A DNA stretch of 64,000 nt, taken from NCBI GenBank assembly GCA_934096705.1, contig CAKOMR010000002.1:1-64000 (forward strand), read 5' to 3'. Position numbers and translations under genes: made by a program. Positions 7,409 through 16,556 of the stretch are shown piece by piece; positions within the stretch are counted from its first letter, which is position 1; the number at the start of each line of letters is the position of its first letter. The DNA comes from an uncultured Bacilli bacterium (GTDB lineage Bacteria > Bacillota_I > Bacilli_A > RF39 > UBA660). The notes beneath the pieces were generated by a model that saw nothing but the letters and a program-made list of their open reading frames with translations, made no database searches and was not told the origin of the DNA.

Positions 7409-8743
7409 ATGGCAAAGGCATTACCTTTTAATAATGAAGCAGAAATGTCCGTTTTGGGCGTAGCATTTATTTCAAAAGATGAAGTTGACAAAATCTGCGA
7501 AAGTGTTAATGAAGATATGTTTTTTGATGAAAAAAACAAATGTCTTTTTAATGCCATAAAAAGTTTGCATGATCAAAAAATCCCTATTGATTTAACAACA
7601 GTTAAAAATGAATTAGAAAAAACTAAAAAGATTAACATTGTTAGTATAAACCATATAACAGAAGTTATTGATTCTGTTGTTACAAGTGCTAACATTGATT
7701 ACTATATTTCAATGCTTAATGATTATTATACTAGAAGAGAATTAATTAACTCTGCTACAGGGATTGTAGAAAATGCGTACAATGAGGAAGATGTTACAAG
7801 GCTTCAAGATTATGCTGAAAAATCCATATTACTTGCTGTAAGAAATCGAAGTGTATCTGAATTAATTCCAATTTCAACAGTATTAAAAAATGCTCATGAT
7901 AAACTTGAGGACCTTGCAAAAAATAAAAAATTAATTACCGGATTAGAAACGGGATTTTATGATTTTGACAAATTAACAACAGGATTTCAAGGTGGTGAAA
8001 TGATTATTTTAGCAGCTCGTCCAGGTATGGGAAAGACTGCTTTAGCGTTAAATATGGCAACTTATGCTGGTAAAACTACAAATAAAGCTGTAGCTATATT
8101 TAACTTAGAAATGCCCGCTGAAATGCTTGTTAATAGAATGATATCATCAGTTGGAAGAATTGATTCTTATAAATTACAAACGGGAAATATGCATGAAAAA
8201 GATTGGCAAAGATATAATGAAGCTATGAGCCAACTTGCGGAAACAAATATTTATATTGAAGCTGATGCTGGTACTACAATATCCGAAATAAGAGCAAAAT
8301 GTCGTAGACTTGCAAGTAGTGATAAAGGGTTAGGATTAGTAATTATCGACTATTTACAACTTATTAATAGTGGTTCTAAAAAAGTTGAATCAAGACAAGT
8401 TGAGGTATCTGATATATCAAGGTCACTAAAAACAATGGCCCTTGAATTAAATGTTCCAGTAATAGCTTTATCACAGTTATCAAGAACTGCTGAAAAAAGA
8501 GAAAGCAATGTACCAATGCTTGCGGATTTGCGTGAATCAGGTTCTCTAGAACAAGATGCAGATATGGTACTTTTTATAAATAGAAAAGATTATTATGATA
8601 AAGAAAAAAATCAAAATGAAACTATAGTACCTGCAGAACTTATCATTGCTAAACATCGTAAAGGTAGTTTAGGAACTATAGATTTAAAGTTTGAATTAAA
8701 TATTGGATTATTTAAAAGTGTATTAAAAGAACAAGGAGAATAA
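7409..8743 (+). CDS. dnaB: Replicative DNA helicase DnaB
   Basis: Hexameric 5'-3' helicase of the replisome (called DnaC in B. subtilis). The N-terminal primase-interaction domain (PFNNEAEMSVLG..) is followed by a RecA-like ATPase with Walker A ARPGMGKTA at about residues 203-211, Walker B LVIIDYLQL, and the LADLRESGSLEQDAD and IIAKHRKGSLGT motifs. 444 aa is complete. Starts 8 nt after rplI with a TAAGGAG SD; its stop overlaps the next start by one base. Confidence 0.97.
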   Translation: MAKALPFNNEAEMSVLGVAFISKDEVDKICESVNEDMFFDEKNKCLFNAIKSLHDQKIPIDLTTVKNELEKTKKINIVSINHITEVIDSVVTSANIDYYISMLNDYYTRRELINSATGIVENAYNEEDVTRLQDYAEKSILLAVRNRSVSELIPISTVLKNAHDKLEDLAKNKKLITGLETGFYDFDKLTTGFQGGEMIILAARPGMGKTALALNMATYAGKTTNKAVAIFNLEMPAEMLVNRMISSVGRIDSYKLQTGNMHEKDWQRYNEAMSQLAETNIYIEADAGTTISEIRAKCRRLASSDKGLGLVIIDYLQLINSGSKKVESRQVEVSDISRSLKTMALELNVPVIALSQLSRTAEKRESNVPMLADLRESGSLEQDADMVLFINRKDYYDKEKNQNETIVPAELIIAKHRKGSLGTIDLKFELNIGLFKSVLKEQGE

Positions 8744-10227
8744 TGAAAACTAAAGATTTAATAAAGTCAATTATTATTACAGTTTTTATTGGGGTTTTAT
8801 GTATTTTGTCTTTTATAAAAAAAGACAATAGTATTGAAGCAAAAAAAGTATATCAAGTATTTATTGATGGTAAATCTGTGGGATACATACAAAATGATGA
8901 TAAATTATATGAACTTATAAATAACAAACAATTAGAAATAAAGGAAAAATATAATGTTGATAAAGTGTATCCTCCTGAAAATTTCAAAATCGTGGAAACG
9001 TCATCATATGATATTGTAATTTCAACACCAGAACAAATATATAATAAACTTGCTGATATGGGGTCATTTACAATTGAGGGATACTCAATAAATATTAAAG
9101 ATGATAAAAAAAATATAACTATAAATGTGTTAGATAAAGACATATTTGATAAAGCAGTACATAATTTTGTTTTAGCATTTATTTCGGAAGAACAATATCA
9201 AAGTTATATAAATAGTACTCAAAAAGAAATTGAAACTACTGGTAAAATAATTGAAAATATGAATTTTGACGAAACAATTAATATTAAAAAAAGTTTTATT
9301 AGTGTTAATGACAAAATTTTTGTAGATTCAACTAGTTTAACTCAATATTTACTTTTTGGTCAAAATAATAAAATTGAAAACTATACAGTAAGCTCTGGTG
9401 ATACAATTGAATCTATTTCAGAAAAAAATAAACTTAATTATAAAGAATTTTTAATTGCTAATCCAAAGTATACTTCTAAAGATAGCTTATTAACAATCGG
9501 AGAAAATGTAAACATTACACTTATTAATCCAGTATTAACTTTTTCATATAAAGTTAATGAAGTTATGGATAGTGAAATTCCTTATGAAAAAATTGTTACT
9601 TATGATTCTTCGAAAAGTTCTAATTATGAAGAAATTACAACCGCAGGTGTAAAAGGAATAACACGTGTTACTATGAACTATGTTGTAAAAAATGGTGAAA
9701 CTCAAGGTGGTGTTGAAAAAACAAAAGAAGTTTCCATTGTTGAAAAAGTTGATCAAGTTACTACAAAAGGTGGATATAGAGGCGGTGGATTTACAACTGG
9801 AAGTTATGTAGATACCGGTTCTACATGGCAATGGCCTACAAATTATCCATATGTTATAACAAGTTATTTTGAATGGAGATGGGGATCATTCCATGAAGGA
9901 ATTGATATATCAGGTACAGGATTTAATTCACCAATATATGCTGCACTAGATGGAACTGTTGTATCAGCACAATGGGAAGGTTTATGTGGAATTGGTGGTG
10001 GACAATGTATCGTTCTTCAACATGATAATGGATATTATACAATTTATGCCCATTTAGCCGATAACTCATTTAGAGTTAAAGTTGGGGACAAAGTTTCTAG
10101 AGGACAAGTTATTGCTGGTATGGGTAGTACAGGATATTCTACTGGTACCCATTTACATTTTGGTTTATGGCTTGGGGTTCCGTATAGAGGAACTTTAATA
10201 AACCCATTAAGTTTGTGGCGCTCATGA
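8743..10227 (+). CDS. Membrane-anchored M23 peptidase with LysM and G5 domains
   Basis: Cell-wall endopeptidase, 494 aa. A membrane helix (about 7-25) is followed by an uncharacterised region, a LysM module (about 212-258, YTVSSGDTIESISEKN), a G5 domain (about 270-345) and a C-terminal LytM/M23 zinc peptidase. The latter shows HEGID (His384, Asp388), YTIYAHL and GTHLHFG (about 467-473), i.e. all metal and catalytic positions. It resembles the YabE/M23-type enzymes often found in Bacilli. Translationally coupled to dnaB and walJ by overlaps. Confidence 0.9.
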   Translation: MKTKDLIKSIIITVFIGVLCILSFIKKDNSIEAKKVYQVFIDGKSVGYIQNDDKLYELINNKQLEIKEKYNVDKVYPPENFKIVETSSYDIVISTPEQIYNKLADMGSFTIEGYSINIKDDKKNITINVLDKDIFDKAVHNFVLAFISEEQYQSYINSTQKEIETTGKIIENMNFDETINIKKSFISVNDKIFVDSTSLTQYLLFGQNNKIENYTVSSGDTIESISEKNKLNYKEFLIANPKYTSKDSLLTIGENVNITLINPVLTFSYKVNEVMDSEIPYEKIVTYDSSKSSNYEEITTAGVKGITRVTMNYVVKNGETQGGVEKTKEVSIVEKVDQVTTKGGYRGGGFTTGSYVDTGSTWQWPTNYPYVITSYFEWRWGSFHEGIDISGTGFNSPIYAALDGTVVSAQWEGLCGIGGGQCIVLQHDNGYYTIYAHLADNSFRVKVGDKVSRGQVIAGMGSTGYSTGTHLHFGLWLGVPYRGTLINPLSLWRS

Positions 10228-10979
10228 AAATATGTACATTAGCAAGTTCTTCAAGTGGAAATTCTACTTATATTGAAACAAAAAACTATAAAATATTAAT
10301 AGATATTGGAAGAACAAAAAAATATATTGCAGAAAAACTAAAAGAAATAAATGTTGATTATCATGATATAGATTATGTATTTTTAACTCATACGCATGAT
10401 GATCATACCAAAAGTTTACATACTTTTTTTAAAGGCATAAAAGCTACTCTTGTAATTACACAAAAAATGCTTTTAGAATTAAATGATATTTCGGATATTG
10501 AAAATATAATTGTTTATGAAGATAACCCCCAGATTGTGGGTTTAGATATAAAAACATTTGTAATGAGTCATGATGTTGCAGATGTAAGAGCATTTTTAAT
10601 AAATGATGGTGACTCGTCACTAATTTATATAACTGATACAGGATACATTAATTCCAAATATTTTAAAGAGATGAAGGGCAAAACCGCATATTATATTGAA
10701 AGTAACCATGATATTGAAATGTTAAGACATGGTCCATATCCAAGATGGCTTCAAGAAAGAGTACTATCTGATGAAGGCCATTTATCAAATAAGTTTACAG
10801 GAATATATTTGTCAAAACTTATTAATGAAAATACGAAAGATATAATTTTACTTCACTTAAGTGACAAAAATAATAATGAAGATGTTGCATTAAATACTAT
10901 AAGTCAGTATATAGACTTTAATAGTGTTCATATTGAATGTGCAAATAAAAATGATATAGGAAGTGTTATTGAAATATGA
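10224..10979 (+). CDS. walJ: MBL-fold hydrolase WalJ/YycJ
   Basis: Metallo-beta-lactamase-fold exonuclease-like protein (YycJ) that in other Bacillota sits at the end of the walRK operon. It has SSSSGNSTYI at the N-terminus, the metal motif THTHDDH (about residues 57-63), TDTGY and ESNHD with a C-terminal LLHLSDKNNN. The start is taken at 10224 (ATGA overlap with the peptidase stop). No walRK/yycHI genes are adjacent here; instead rlmH follows by ATGA overlap, which matches the distal part of the usual walJ-rlmH neighbourhood. Confidence 0.9.
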   Translation: MKICTLASSSSGNSTYIETKNYKILIDIGRTKKYIAEKLKEINVDYHDIDYVFLTHTHDDHTKSLHTFFKGIKATLVITQKMLLELNDISDIENIIVYEDNPQIVGLDIKTFVMSHDVADVRAFLINDGDSSLIYITDTGYINSKYFKEMKGKTAYYIESNHDIEMLRHGPYPRWLQERVLSDEGHLSNKFTGIYLSKLINENTKDIILLHLSDKNNNEDVALNTISQYIDFNSVHIECANKNDIGSVIEI

Positions 10980-11416
10980 TAAAGTTAATATGCTTAGGTA
11001 AACTAAAAGAAAATTATTTAAAAGATGGTATTACTGATTATTTTAATCGTATTAATAAATATCATAAATTTCAAATTATTGAACTTAAAGATAGTGAAGA
11101 TATATTTGTTGAAGAAAAAGAGATATTAAATGAACTTTATAAACAAACCGCATATAAAATATTATTGGATATTGATGCCGGAGAACTAAGTAGTGTAGAG
11201 TTTTCTAAGTTAATTGATAACAAATTAATGACACATGGGAATATTATTTTCATTATTGGAAGTAGTAATGGAGTTAGTGATTATATTAAAAGTTTGGTAG
11301 ATTATAAAATAAGCTTTGGTAAAATAACACTTCCTCATGGACTATTTAGATTGGTTTTTTCAGAACAACTTTATAGAGCATTTAAGATATTAAATAATGA
11401 AAAATATCATAAATAA
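10976..11416 (+). CDS. rlmH: 23S rRNA pseudouridine1915 N3-methyltransferase RlmH
   Basis: SPOUT methyltransferase acting on m3-psi1915 of helix 69 on assembled 70S ribosomes. The SAM-binding trefoil knot shows IIFIIGSSNGVSD (G105-type loop) and ISFGKITLPHGLFRLVFSEQLYRAF; the C-terminus YHK is the conserved ending. 146 aa is slightly short of the usual 159. Fully coupled to walJ. Confidence 0.95.
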   Translation: MIKLICLGKLKENYLKDGITDYFNRINKYHKFQIIELKDSEDIFVEEKEILNELYKQTAYKILLDIDAGELSSVEFSKLIDNKLMTHGNIIFIIGSSNGVSDYIKSLVDYKISFGKITLPHGLFRLVFSEQLYRAFKILNNEKYHK

Positions 11417-11446
11417 GAGGTTAATTTTATATATTAACCTTTTTTT
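11417..11446 (+). terminator. Terminator after rlmH
   Basis: AGGTTAAT (11418-11425) / ATTAACCT (11433-11440), 7-nt loop, then six Ts. Confidence 0.85.
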
Positions 11447-11485
11447 ATGTCTTAAAATATTATAAAATAATTAATAGGTGAGAAT

Positions 11486-12145
11486 ATGATAGGAAATGAT
11501 TGGGATTTAAAGTTGAAAGTAATTTGGGATAGCCCAGGTTTTAATAATTTTTATAATAATATATTAAAATTATATGATACGAAAGTAATATTTCCTCCAA
11601 AAGAGTGTATATTTAATGCATTAAAGTTTACCAGTTTTGAAAACGTAAAAGTGGTTATTGTTGGACAAGATCCTTATCATGGAATTGGAGAAGCTCATGG
11701 TCTTTCATTCTCTGTTCAAGATAATGTAAAAGTGCCTCCATCACTCCAAAATATATATAAAGAACTTTACGATGATCTTGGAGTACCTATTAAAAAAACT
11801 GGCAATTTAACTGGCTGGGCAAAGCAAGGAGTTTTACTTTTAAATAGTGTATTAACTGTTGAACAAGATAAAGCGTCTTCACATAAAGGCTTAGGCTGGG
11901 AATTATTTACCGATTATGTTATTAAAGTATTAAATTTAAAAGAAACCCCTGTGGTTTTTATATTATGGGGAAATTTTGCAAGGAGTAAAAAAACATTAAT
12001 AACTAATCCTAATCATTATATAATAGAATCTCCACATCCAAGTCCTTTTTCTGCATATAATGGATTTTTTGGCTCAAAACCATTTTCTAAAACAAATGAA
12101 TTCTTAATAAAAAATAAATTAACTCCAATTGATTGGTCAAAATAA
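11486..12145 (+). CDS. ung: Uracil-DNA glycosylase
   Basis: Family 1 UDG that removes uracil from DNA. The catalytic water-activating motif GQDPYHG (about residues 62-68), GLSFSV, LLLNSVLTVE, VFILWGN and the HPSPFSA loop are all present; 219 aa is standard. Stands alone between two terminators, with a TAGGTGA SD. Confidence 0.96.
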   Translation: MIGNDWDLKLKVIWDSPGFNNFYNNILKLYDTKVIFPPKECIFNALKFTSFENVKVVIVGQDPYHGIGEAHGLSFSVQDNVKVPPSLQNIYKELYDDLGVPIKKTGNLTGWAKQGVLLLNSVLTVEQDKASSHKGLGWELFTDYVIKVLNLKETPVVFILWGNFARSKKTLITNPNHYIIESPHPSPFSAYNGFFGSKPFSKTNEFLIKNKLTPIDWSK

Positions 12146-12168
12146 AAAAATAACCAAGTTGGTTATTT
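12142..12168 (-). terminator. Terminator of the minus-strand wall operon
   Basis: AAATAACCA (12148-12156) / TGGTTATTT (12160-12168). Read on the minus strand it is followed by seven Ts; on the plus strand the tail is poor. The hairpin contains the LemA-like stop codon. Confidence 0.7.
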
Positions 12169-12663
12169 AAGTTCATATGAAGTTTGAATTTTAATATTAT
12201 TAATTTTGGCAATAATTTTTAAATAGCCTTTCAAAGTTTTACTTAATAAATTATTGTTTTGATTATAATATTTTTTATTTGCCATTAAAATTTCATCAAT
12301 TGCTTCGATTTTATTTAGTATTTCAGTAATTTCATCATCATTAAGCTCTTTATTATCCTCTTTTAATTCAATCATAGTTTTTAAAAAATTATTTAACTCT
12401 ATATCAAGTTCATAATTATTTAGTTTTTTGTTTTTTAAATTATTAAACTCTTTTAAATAATCTTTCTTTTTAAGTTTTTTCTTAATAATTGAATATAAAT
12501 CATTCATTAAATTTTGTTTATCTTTTAATGATTTATTTATTACTTCATTTGCTGTTTCCATTTTAATTCTTATTATTGAAAGAGTATTATAACCTATAAA
12601 ATAAACAATACTTAACGCAAACGTTATACTAACTATTATTAATAATATTACTAATATATTCAT
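12163..12663 (-). CDS. LemA-like membrane-anchored helical protein
   Basis: 166 aa. An N-terminal membrane helix (about 4-27) is followed by a helical domain. The start YNTLSIIRIKMETANEVINKSL and the end ANKKYYNQNNNLLSKTLKGY resemble the LemA family (consensus YN.LV..R..V..AW..ID..LKRR and ARR.YN..V..YN), but the NLV and LKA.. signature stretches are degenerate. LemA function is unknown. Last gene of a three-gene operon with FemAB and a lipid flippase (gap 2 nt), which hints at an envelope role. Confidence 0.6.
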   Translation of the reverse strand: MNILVILLIIVSITFALSIVYFIGYNTLSIIRIKMETANEVINKSLKDKQNLMNDLYSIIKKKLKKKDYLKEFNNLKNKKLNNYELDIELNNFLKTMIELKEDNKELNDDEITEILNKIEAIDEILMANKKYYNQNNNLLSKTLKGYLKIIAKINNIKIQTSYELK

Positions 12664-12665
12664 AA

Positions 12666-13898
12666 TTACCTCTTTATTATTCTTTTTAATTTGTTATATA
12701 AATTAATTATATAATATTCTTTTGATATTGGCATTTCATATTCACCAATTAGTTTTTCAACATATCCGTTGAAACCTCTTTTGAATTCATATACTCCATA
12801 ATCTTTATTATTTTTATCATTATATGTTATGATACCATAAAAATTATATTTTTTAAATCCGTTTTTTATAGCATATTTTATCATTTCCCATTGTAATAAA
12901 AATTGAGAGTTATAATTCATATATTCTTCATCATTTCCACTGGATAAATATACAATTTCTGGTTTCATTAAAACAAACATGGAAGCAGACATAATAATTT
13001 TATCTTTTTGAGATGTTTCCATAATTGACTTTGTATATTCAGTTTTTCTTTTTATTGATTCAATTTCATTTTGTATATTTTTTCTTTTGCCATCATTATA
13101 TTTTGCATCACTTAAACTAGCTAATTCAGTTTCTTTTTTTTGTAAATTATCATTTAATAAATTTAAATTTTCTTTTAGATCTAGTTCAGTTACTAAGAAT
13201 TTTACATAACCTTTATCATATAGTTTATTATACATTTGTTTATAATAGTCTAAACTTCTTACTGTAAAATCTTTTCTTTTTCCTGTTTTTAATAAAATAT
13301 CGTAAAATAAATTTAAGTCATCATATTTTAATTCTTTTATTTTAATATTGTTTTTTTCAACTTTTTTTATTGTAGCTCTAGTATTGGGTTTCATTTCATT
13401 TAAAATTTCTTCTTCCGTTTTATTCTCTAAATTTAATGAAAACATTGTATCATTTTGTTCGCCATGAGTATTTTTTTTAAATCCAATACTTTTTAAAGTT
13501 TTTACAAAATCGGAATTGTCTTCTTTGTTTTTTATTGGGTTTCCATCTATATCTCTTGTAATGTCAATTATGTTCGGGTCTATTCTTAAAACGTATCCTT
13601 GGTTATCTTTTATGTATTTTTTTAGGCTTTCAAAAAAATTTTTAATTATGTTTTCATCTTTATAATCTATAAGTGGACCTCTCATTGCATAGTATTCATA
13701 TTTATTAAAATGTCTTTTTCGAAATAATAACATTGCACAGGCAACTAATTTAGTATTTTCTTTTAAACCAACGTATTTAACATTCCACCCTTTATCTTTT
13801 CTTAAACTTCCAAGTTCTATAGATGATAGGAAACATCTGTTTTCGTAACTATTCCAAAATTTTTCATATTCCTTTTCACTTATTTCTAAAAAAATCAT
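12666..13898 (-). CDS. FemAB-family aminoacyltransferase
   Basis: 410 aa FemX/FemA/MurM-type enzyme that would use aminoacyl-tRNA to build the peptidoglycan interpeptide bridge. It has paired GNAT-like domains (FLSSIELGSLRKDKGWNVKYVGLKEN, YYAMRGPLIDYKDEN, LRIDPNI) and a charged coiled-coil arm at about 245-290 (LNDNLQKKETELASL), as in FemA. The C-terminus has YLSSGNDEEYMNYNSQFLLQWEMIKYA and FYGI.. typical of the family. One nt after the flippase gene; AGGAGG SD. A second copy lies at 49561-50799. Confidence 0.9.
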   Translation of the reverse strand: MIFLEISEKEYEKFWNSYENRCFLSSIELGSLRKDKGWNVKYVGLKENTKLVACAMLLFRKRHFNKYEYYAMRGPLIDYKDENIIKNFFESLKKYIKDNQGYVLRIDPNIIDITRDIDGNPIKNKEDNSDFVKTLKSIGFKKNTHGEQNDTMFSLNLENKTEEEILNEMKPNTRATIKKVEKNNIKIKELKYDDLNLFYDILLKTGKRKDFTVRSLDYYKQMYNKLYDKGYVKFLVTELDLKENLNLLNDNLQKKETELASLSDAKYNDGKRKNIQNEIESIKRKTEYTKSIMETSQKDKIIMSASMFVLMKPEIVYLSSGNDEEYMNYNSQFLLQWEMIKYAIKNGFKKYNFYGIITYNDKNNKDYGVYEFKRGFNGYVEKLIGEYEMPISKEYYIINLYNKLKRIIKR

Positions 13899-13899
13899 T

Positions 13900-15489
13900 T
13901 TACCTCCTGTTTTTCTCTTTTAATAAATTCATAATTATATCTTTATTTAGTAAATAATATATAGTAAGTGATACTATTCCAATTATACCTAAGTAAATTG
14001 TATTTCCCAAAAAGCCATCCATAGTTGGCACTATTTTTTTATAAATAACCCATAAAATTGTAATAATGCCAATTGATAATATGCATTTTGGTAAAATTTT
14101 TACTGTTTCAGTATATCTAAAACCTTCTTTTTTATATAAAACATACATAGGTATTCCTAAAGCAATTATATAGCCAATAATAGTTGCAGCTATAGCTCCA
14201 TAATAAGGATAAATGCCTATTTTGTTAAATAAATTCATCATTGGTATATCTAAGATAGCATTAAGAAGTAAGCCACATAAAGATGAAATATAAATTAATT
14301 TTGTTTTATAAAGCCCTTGTAAAGTTGAACAAGATATTACGTATGCACTATCTAAAACAGCTACTAAAATTAAAAATTTAAATATTATTGGACCATAATA
14401 ACTTTTTCCATAAAAGATGAACCATATTTCCTTTGAGAAAATACTCATAAATATTGTAATTGGTAATATTATAAAAAGTAAAACTTTTAGTGAGGTATTA
14501 AAGTAATAGTTTGCTCTTTTCATATCCTTTGAAACATATGCATTAACAAGAGATGGTATTAGACTGATTGTTAGACCTGTGGCAAAAGATTTTACTACAG
14601 TAACAAGTTTATTTCCCCATGTTGTAAATATTGAAGATATTGTTTCAACATCATTTGCATTATAGCCAAGTTTGGTAAGTCCTCTTATAATAAGAATCAT
14701 GTCTGTGGTATTATAAATTGAATTTGCTATGTTAATTATAATAAATGGAATGCAGTAACCTATAATTTTCTTTATAATATCTTTTTTTTCTTCTTTAGAA
14801 AACTCTTTTTTTGTGTCCTTTTTAATAACGTTGCTTTTTTTAGTTTTTAAAATTAAATAAATATATGCGATAATTGCTCCAATTGCTGCAGAAAATACAG
14901 AAATGCCAATTGCGTAAGTGATTCTTATATGTAATACTTTTACACAAATATAACTTCCTAAAAGGATAAACACAATTCTAACAAGTTGTTCAATAACTTG
15001 AGATATTGATGAAACTGTTATATATTTATGACCTTGTAAATATCCACGATATATTGCGAGAACGGGAACTATTAAAAGTGCAAATGATATACATCTTATA
15101 ACAAAACAAACATCTTCGATTGTGTTTCCTCCAGATAAGGAACCAATAATTAATTTGGCCAAGGGTTTTGCAAAAATAAAGCATAACAGAAATGATAAAA
15201 TTGAAAATACATAAATAAATTTTTTGCTTATTTTATACATTTCATTTTTTTTATCATATTCTTTTAATGTTTCATATTCACTAGTTAATTTACTTATTGC
15301 AAGTGGAATTCCTGCAGAGGAAATTATTAAAAATATATTATAAATATTATATGCATATCCATAAAGTGCGCCACCTTGTTCGCCAATTATTTTATAAAAT
15401 GGAATAACATATAATACACCCATAATTTTTGTTAAAATTATAGCTATGGTTGCAACTATTGCTCCTTCCATAAACCCGTTTTTTTTCAT
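13900..15489 (-). CDS. MOP-superfamily lipid flippase (MurJ/SpoVB-like)
   Basis: 529 aa with about 14 predicted membrane helices and the N-terminal signature ATIAIILTKIMGVLYVIPFYKIIG of polysaccharide-transport/SpoVB/YtgP proteins. The family flips lipid II or undecaprenyl-linked sugars. Being operonic with a bridge-building FemAB enzyme favours a lipid II (MurJ) role; a SpoVB or teichoic/polysaccharide role cannot be excluded. The SD AGGAG is about 10 nt from the ATG. Confidence 0.85.
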   Translation of the reverse strand: MKKNGFMEGAIVATIAIILTKIMGVLYVIPFYKIIGEQGGALYGYAYNIYNIFLIISSAGIPLAISKLTSEYETLKEYDKKNEMYKISKKFIYVFSILSFLLCFIFAKPLAKLIIGSLSGGNTIEDVCFVIRCISFALLIVPVLAIYRGYLQGHKYITVSSISQVIEQLVRIVFILLGSYICVKVLHIRITYAIGISVFSAAIGAIIAYIYLILKTKKSNVIKKDTKKEFSKEEKKDIIKKIIGYCIPFIIINIANSIYNTTDMILIIRGLTKLGYNANDVETISSIFTTWGNKLVTVVKSFATGLTISLIPSLVNAYVSKDMKRANYYFNTSLKVLLFIILPITIFMSIFSKEIWFIFYGKSYYGPIIFKFLILVAVLDSAYVISCSTLQGLYKTKLIYISSLCGLLLNAILDIPMMNLFNKIGIYPYYGAIAATIIGYIIALGIPMYVLYKKEGFRYTETVKILPKCILSIGIITILWVIYKKIVPTMDGFLGNTIYLGIIGIVSLTIYYLLNKDIIMNLLKEKNRR

Positions 15490-15510
15490 TTGGAATCAAC
15501 TCCTATTATT

Positions 15511-15539
15511 ATTATAGTTAAATTTTCAATATAAAACAA
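15511..15539 (-). promoter_or_regulatory. Promoter of flippase-femAB-lemA operon
   Basis: Minus strand TTGTTT (15539-15534), 17 bp, TATAAT (15516-15511). Confidence 0.7.
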
Positions 15540-15565
15540 GAAAATTTATTTTTCAAATAGATTTA

Positions 15566-15574
15566 TGTTATAAT
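15566..15574 (+). promoter_or_regulatory. Extended -10 promoter of MBL hydrolase gene
   Basis: TGT then TATAAT (15569-15574), 22 nt before the ATG; -35 weak. Confidence 0.55.
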
Positions 15575-15595
15575 TATTCAAAGGTAGGAAAATAT

Positions 15596-16096
15596 ATGGA
15601 AGTTAAGTGCTTAGTTGTGGGAAGTTTAGAAACAAATTGTTACTTGGTAATAAAAAATAATGAATGTATTATTATAGATCCTGGAGATGATGCAAAAGAA
15701 ATAATTAATGAATGTAAAAACTATAATGTATTAGAAATAATTGTTACGCATCATCATTTTGACCATATTGGTGCATTAAAGGAAATTGAAGAATACTTTA
15801 ATTTAGAACATAACACGTTTAAATATAAGAATTTATTTGGTTATGACATAATAAAAACGCCAGGTCACACTGACGATTCTATATCAATTTATTTTAAATC
15901 TGAAAATTTGTTATTTTCTGGAGATTTAATATTTAAAAATGGAGTAGGAAGATATGACTTTTTTAATTCTAATTATCATGATTTGAAAAAATCTCTAGAG
16001 TTAATAAGTAGTTTTCCGGAAATAACAAAAATCTATCCAGGACATGGTCCAATTACTACTTTAAAATCAGAAAAACCAAATTTTATTTATTATTAA
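15596..16096 (+). CDS. MBL-fold hydrolase (glyoxalase II-like)
   Basis: 166 aa metallo-beta-lactamase fold protein of the YqgX/GloB-like group. Metal ligands are visible in THHHFDHIGAL (about residues 51-61), KTPGHTDDSISI, FSGDLIF and YPGHGP. It is shorter than Bacillus YqgX (about 210 aa) and lacks the glyoxalase II C-terminal substrate domain, so the substrate is unknown. The stop overlaps the convergent gerQ stop. Confidence 0.85.
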   Translation: MEVKCLVVGSLETNCYLVIKNNECIIIDPGDDAKEIINECKNYNVLEIIVTHHHFDHIGALKEIEEYFNLEHNTFKYKNLFGYDIIKTPGHTDDSISIYFKSENLLFSGDLIFKNGVGRYDFFNSNYHDLKKSLELISSFPEITKIYPGHGPITTLKSEKPNFIYY

Positions 16097-16452
16097 TAAG
16101 TTTTTTCAGAATAGGCATGCAGATAGTTTATTGGTTCCATAAATTCAACATAATCTAAATATAATATTCTAATTAAATACCATTTTCCGGTAGTAACATC
16201 TTTTATAATTAAGTGGTCTTTACCAGCTTCTTCGATTAATCCACTAAATACTTTATTTTTCCATTCTGTACTATCCGGAAATGATACATAAGCATTAACT
16301 TTTCTTCCTTTATTGAGTCTTAAGATATTTTCTATAAAACTTTGTTCATTATAGTCATTTTCAGTATTCATATTTCCTGGCGGTACTTGATAATTATTTG
16401 CTTGATTTTGGTTTGTTGGAAATGTTGGATTTTGATAATAGTTTCCGTTCAT
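16093..16452 (-). CDS. gerQ: Spore coat protein GerQ
   Basis: 119 aa. An Asn/Gln/Pro-rich N-terminus is followed by the conserved GerQ block: SFIENILRLNKGRKVNAYVSF, STEWKNKVFSGLIEEAGKDH and KWYLIRILYLDYVEFMEPI. In B. subtilis GerQ is needed to localise the CwlJ germination hydrolase and is cross-linked by transglutaminase (Tgl). No cwlJ, tgl or other coat gene is nearby. GAGGTG SD; transcribed away from yitT. Confidence 0.9.
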   Translation of the reverse strand: MNGNYYQNPTFPTNQNQANNYQVPPGNMNTENDYNEQSFIENILRLNKGRKVNAYVSFPDSTEWKNKVFSGLIEEAGKDHLIIKDVTTGKWYLIRILYLDYVEFMEPINYLHAYSEKTY

Positions 16453-16504
16453 TTATTTTCACCTCAATTAAATTTATTCTCATAAAAAATAATTATGCCA
16501 TTTA

Positions 16505-16533
16505 TAGACAAAAATAAAAAATTTTAGTAAAAT
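16505..16533 (+). promoter_or_regulatory. Promoter of yitT-ABC operon
   Basis: TAGACA (16505-16510), 17 bp, TAAAAT (16528-16533). Confidence 0.7.
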
Positions 16534-16556
16534 GTTTATAGTAAGAAGGGTAGTAA

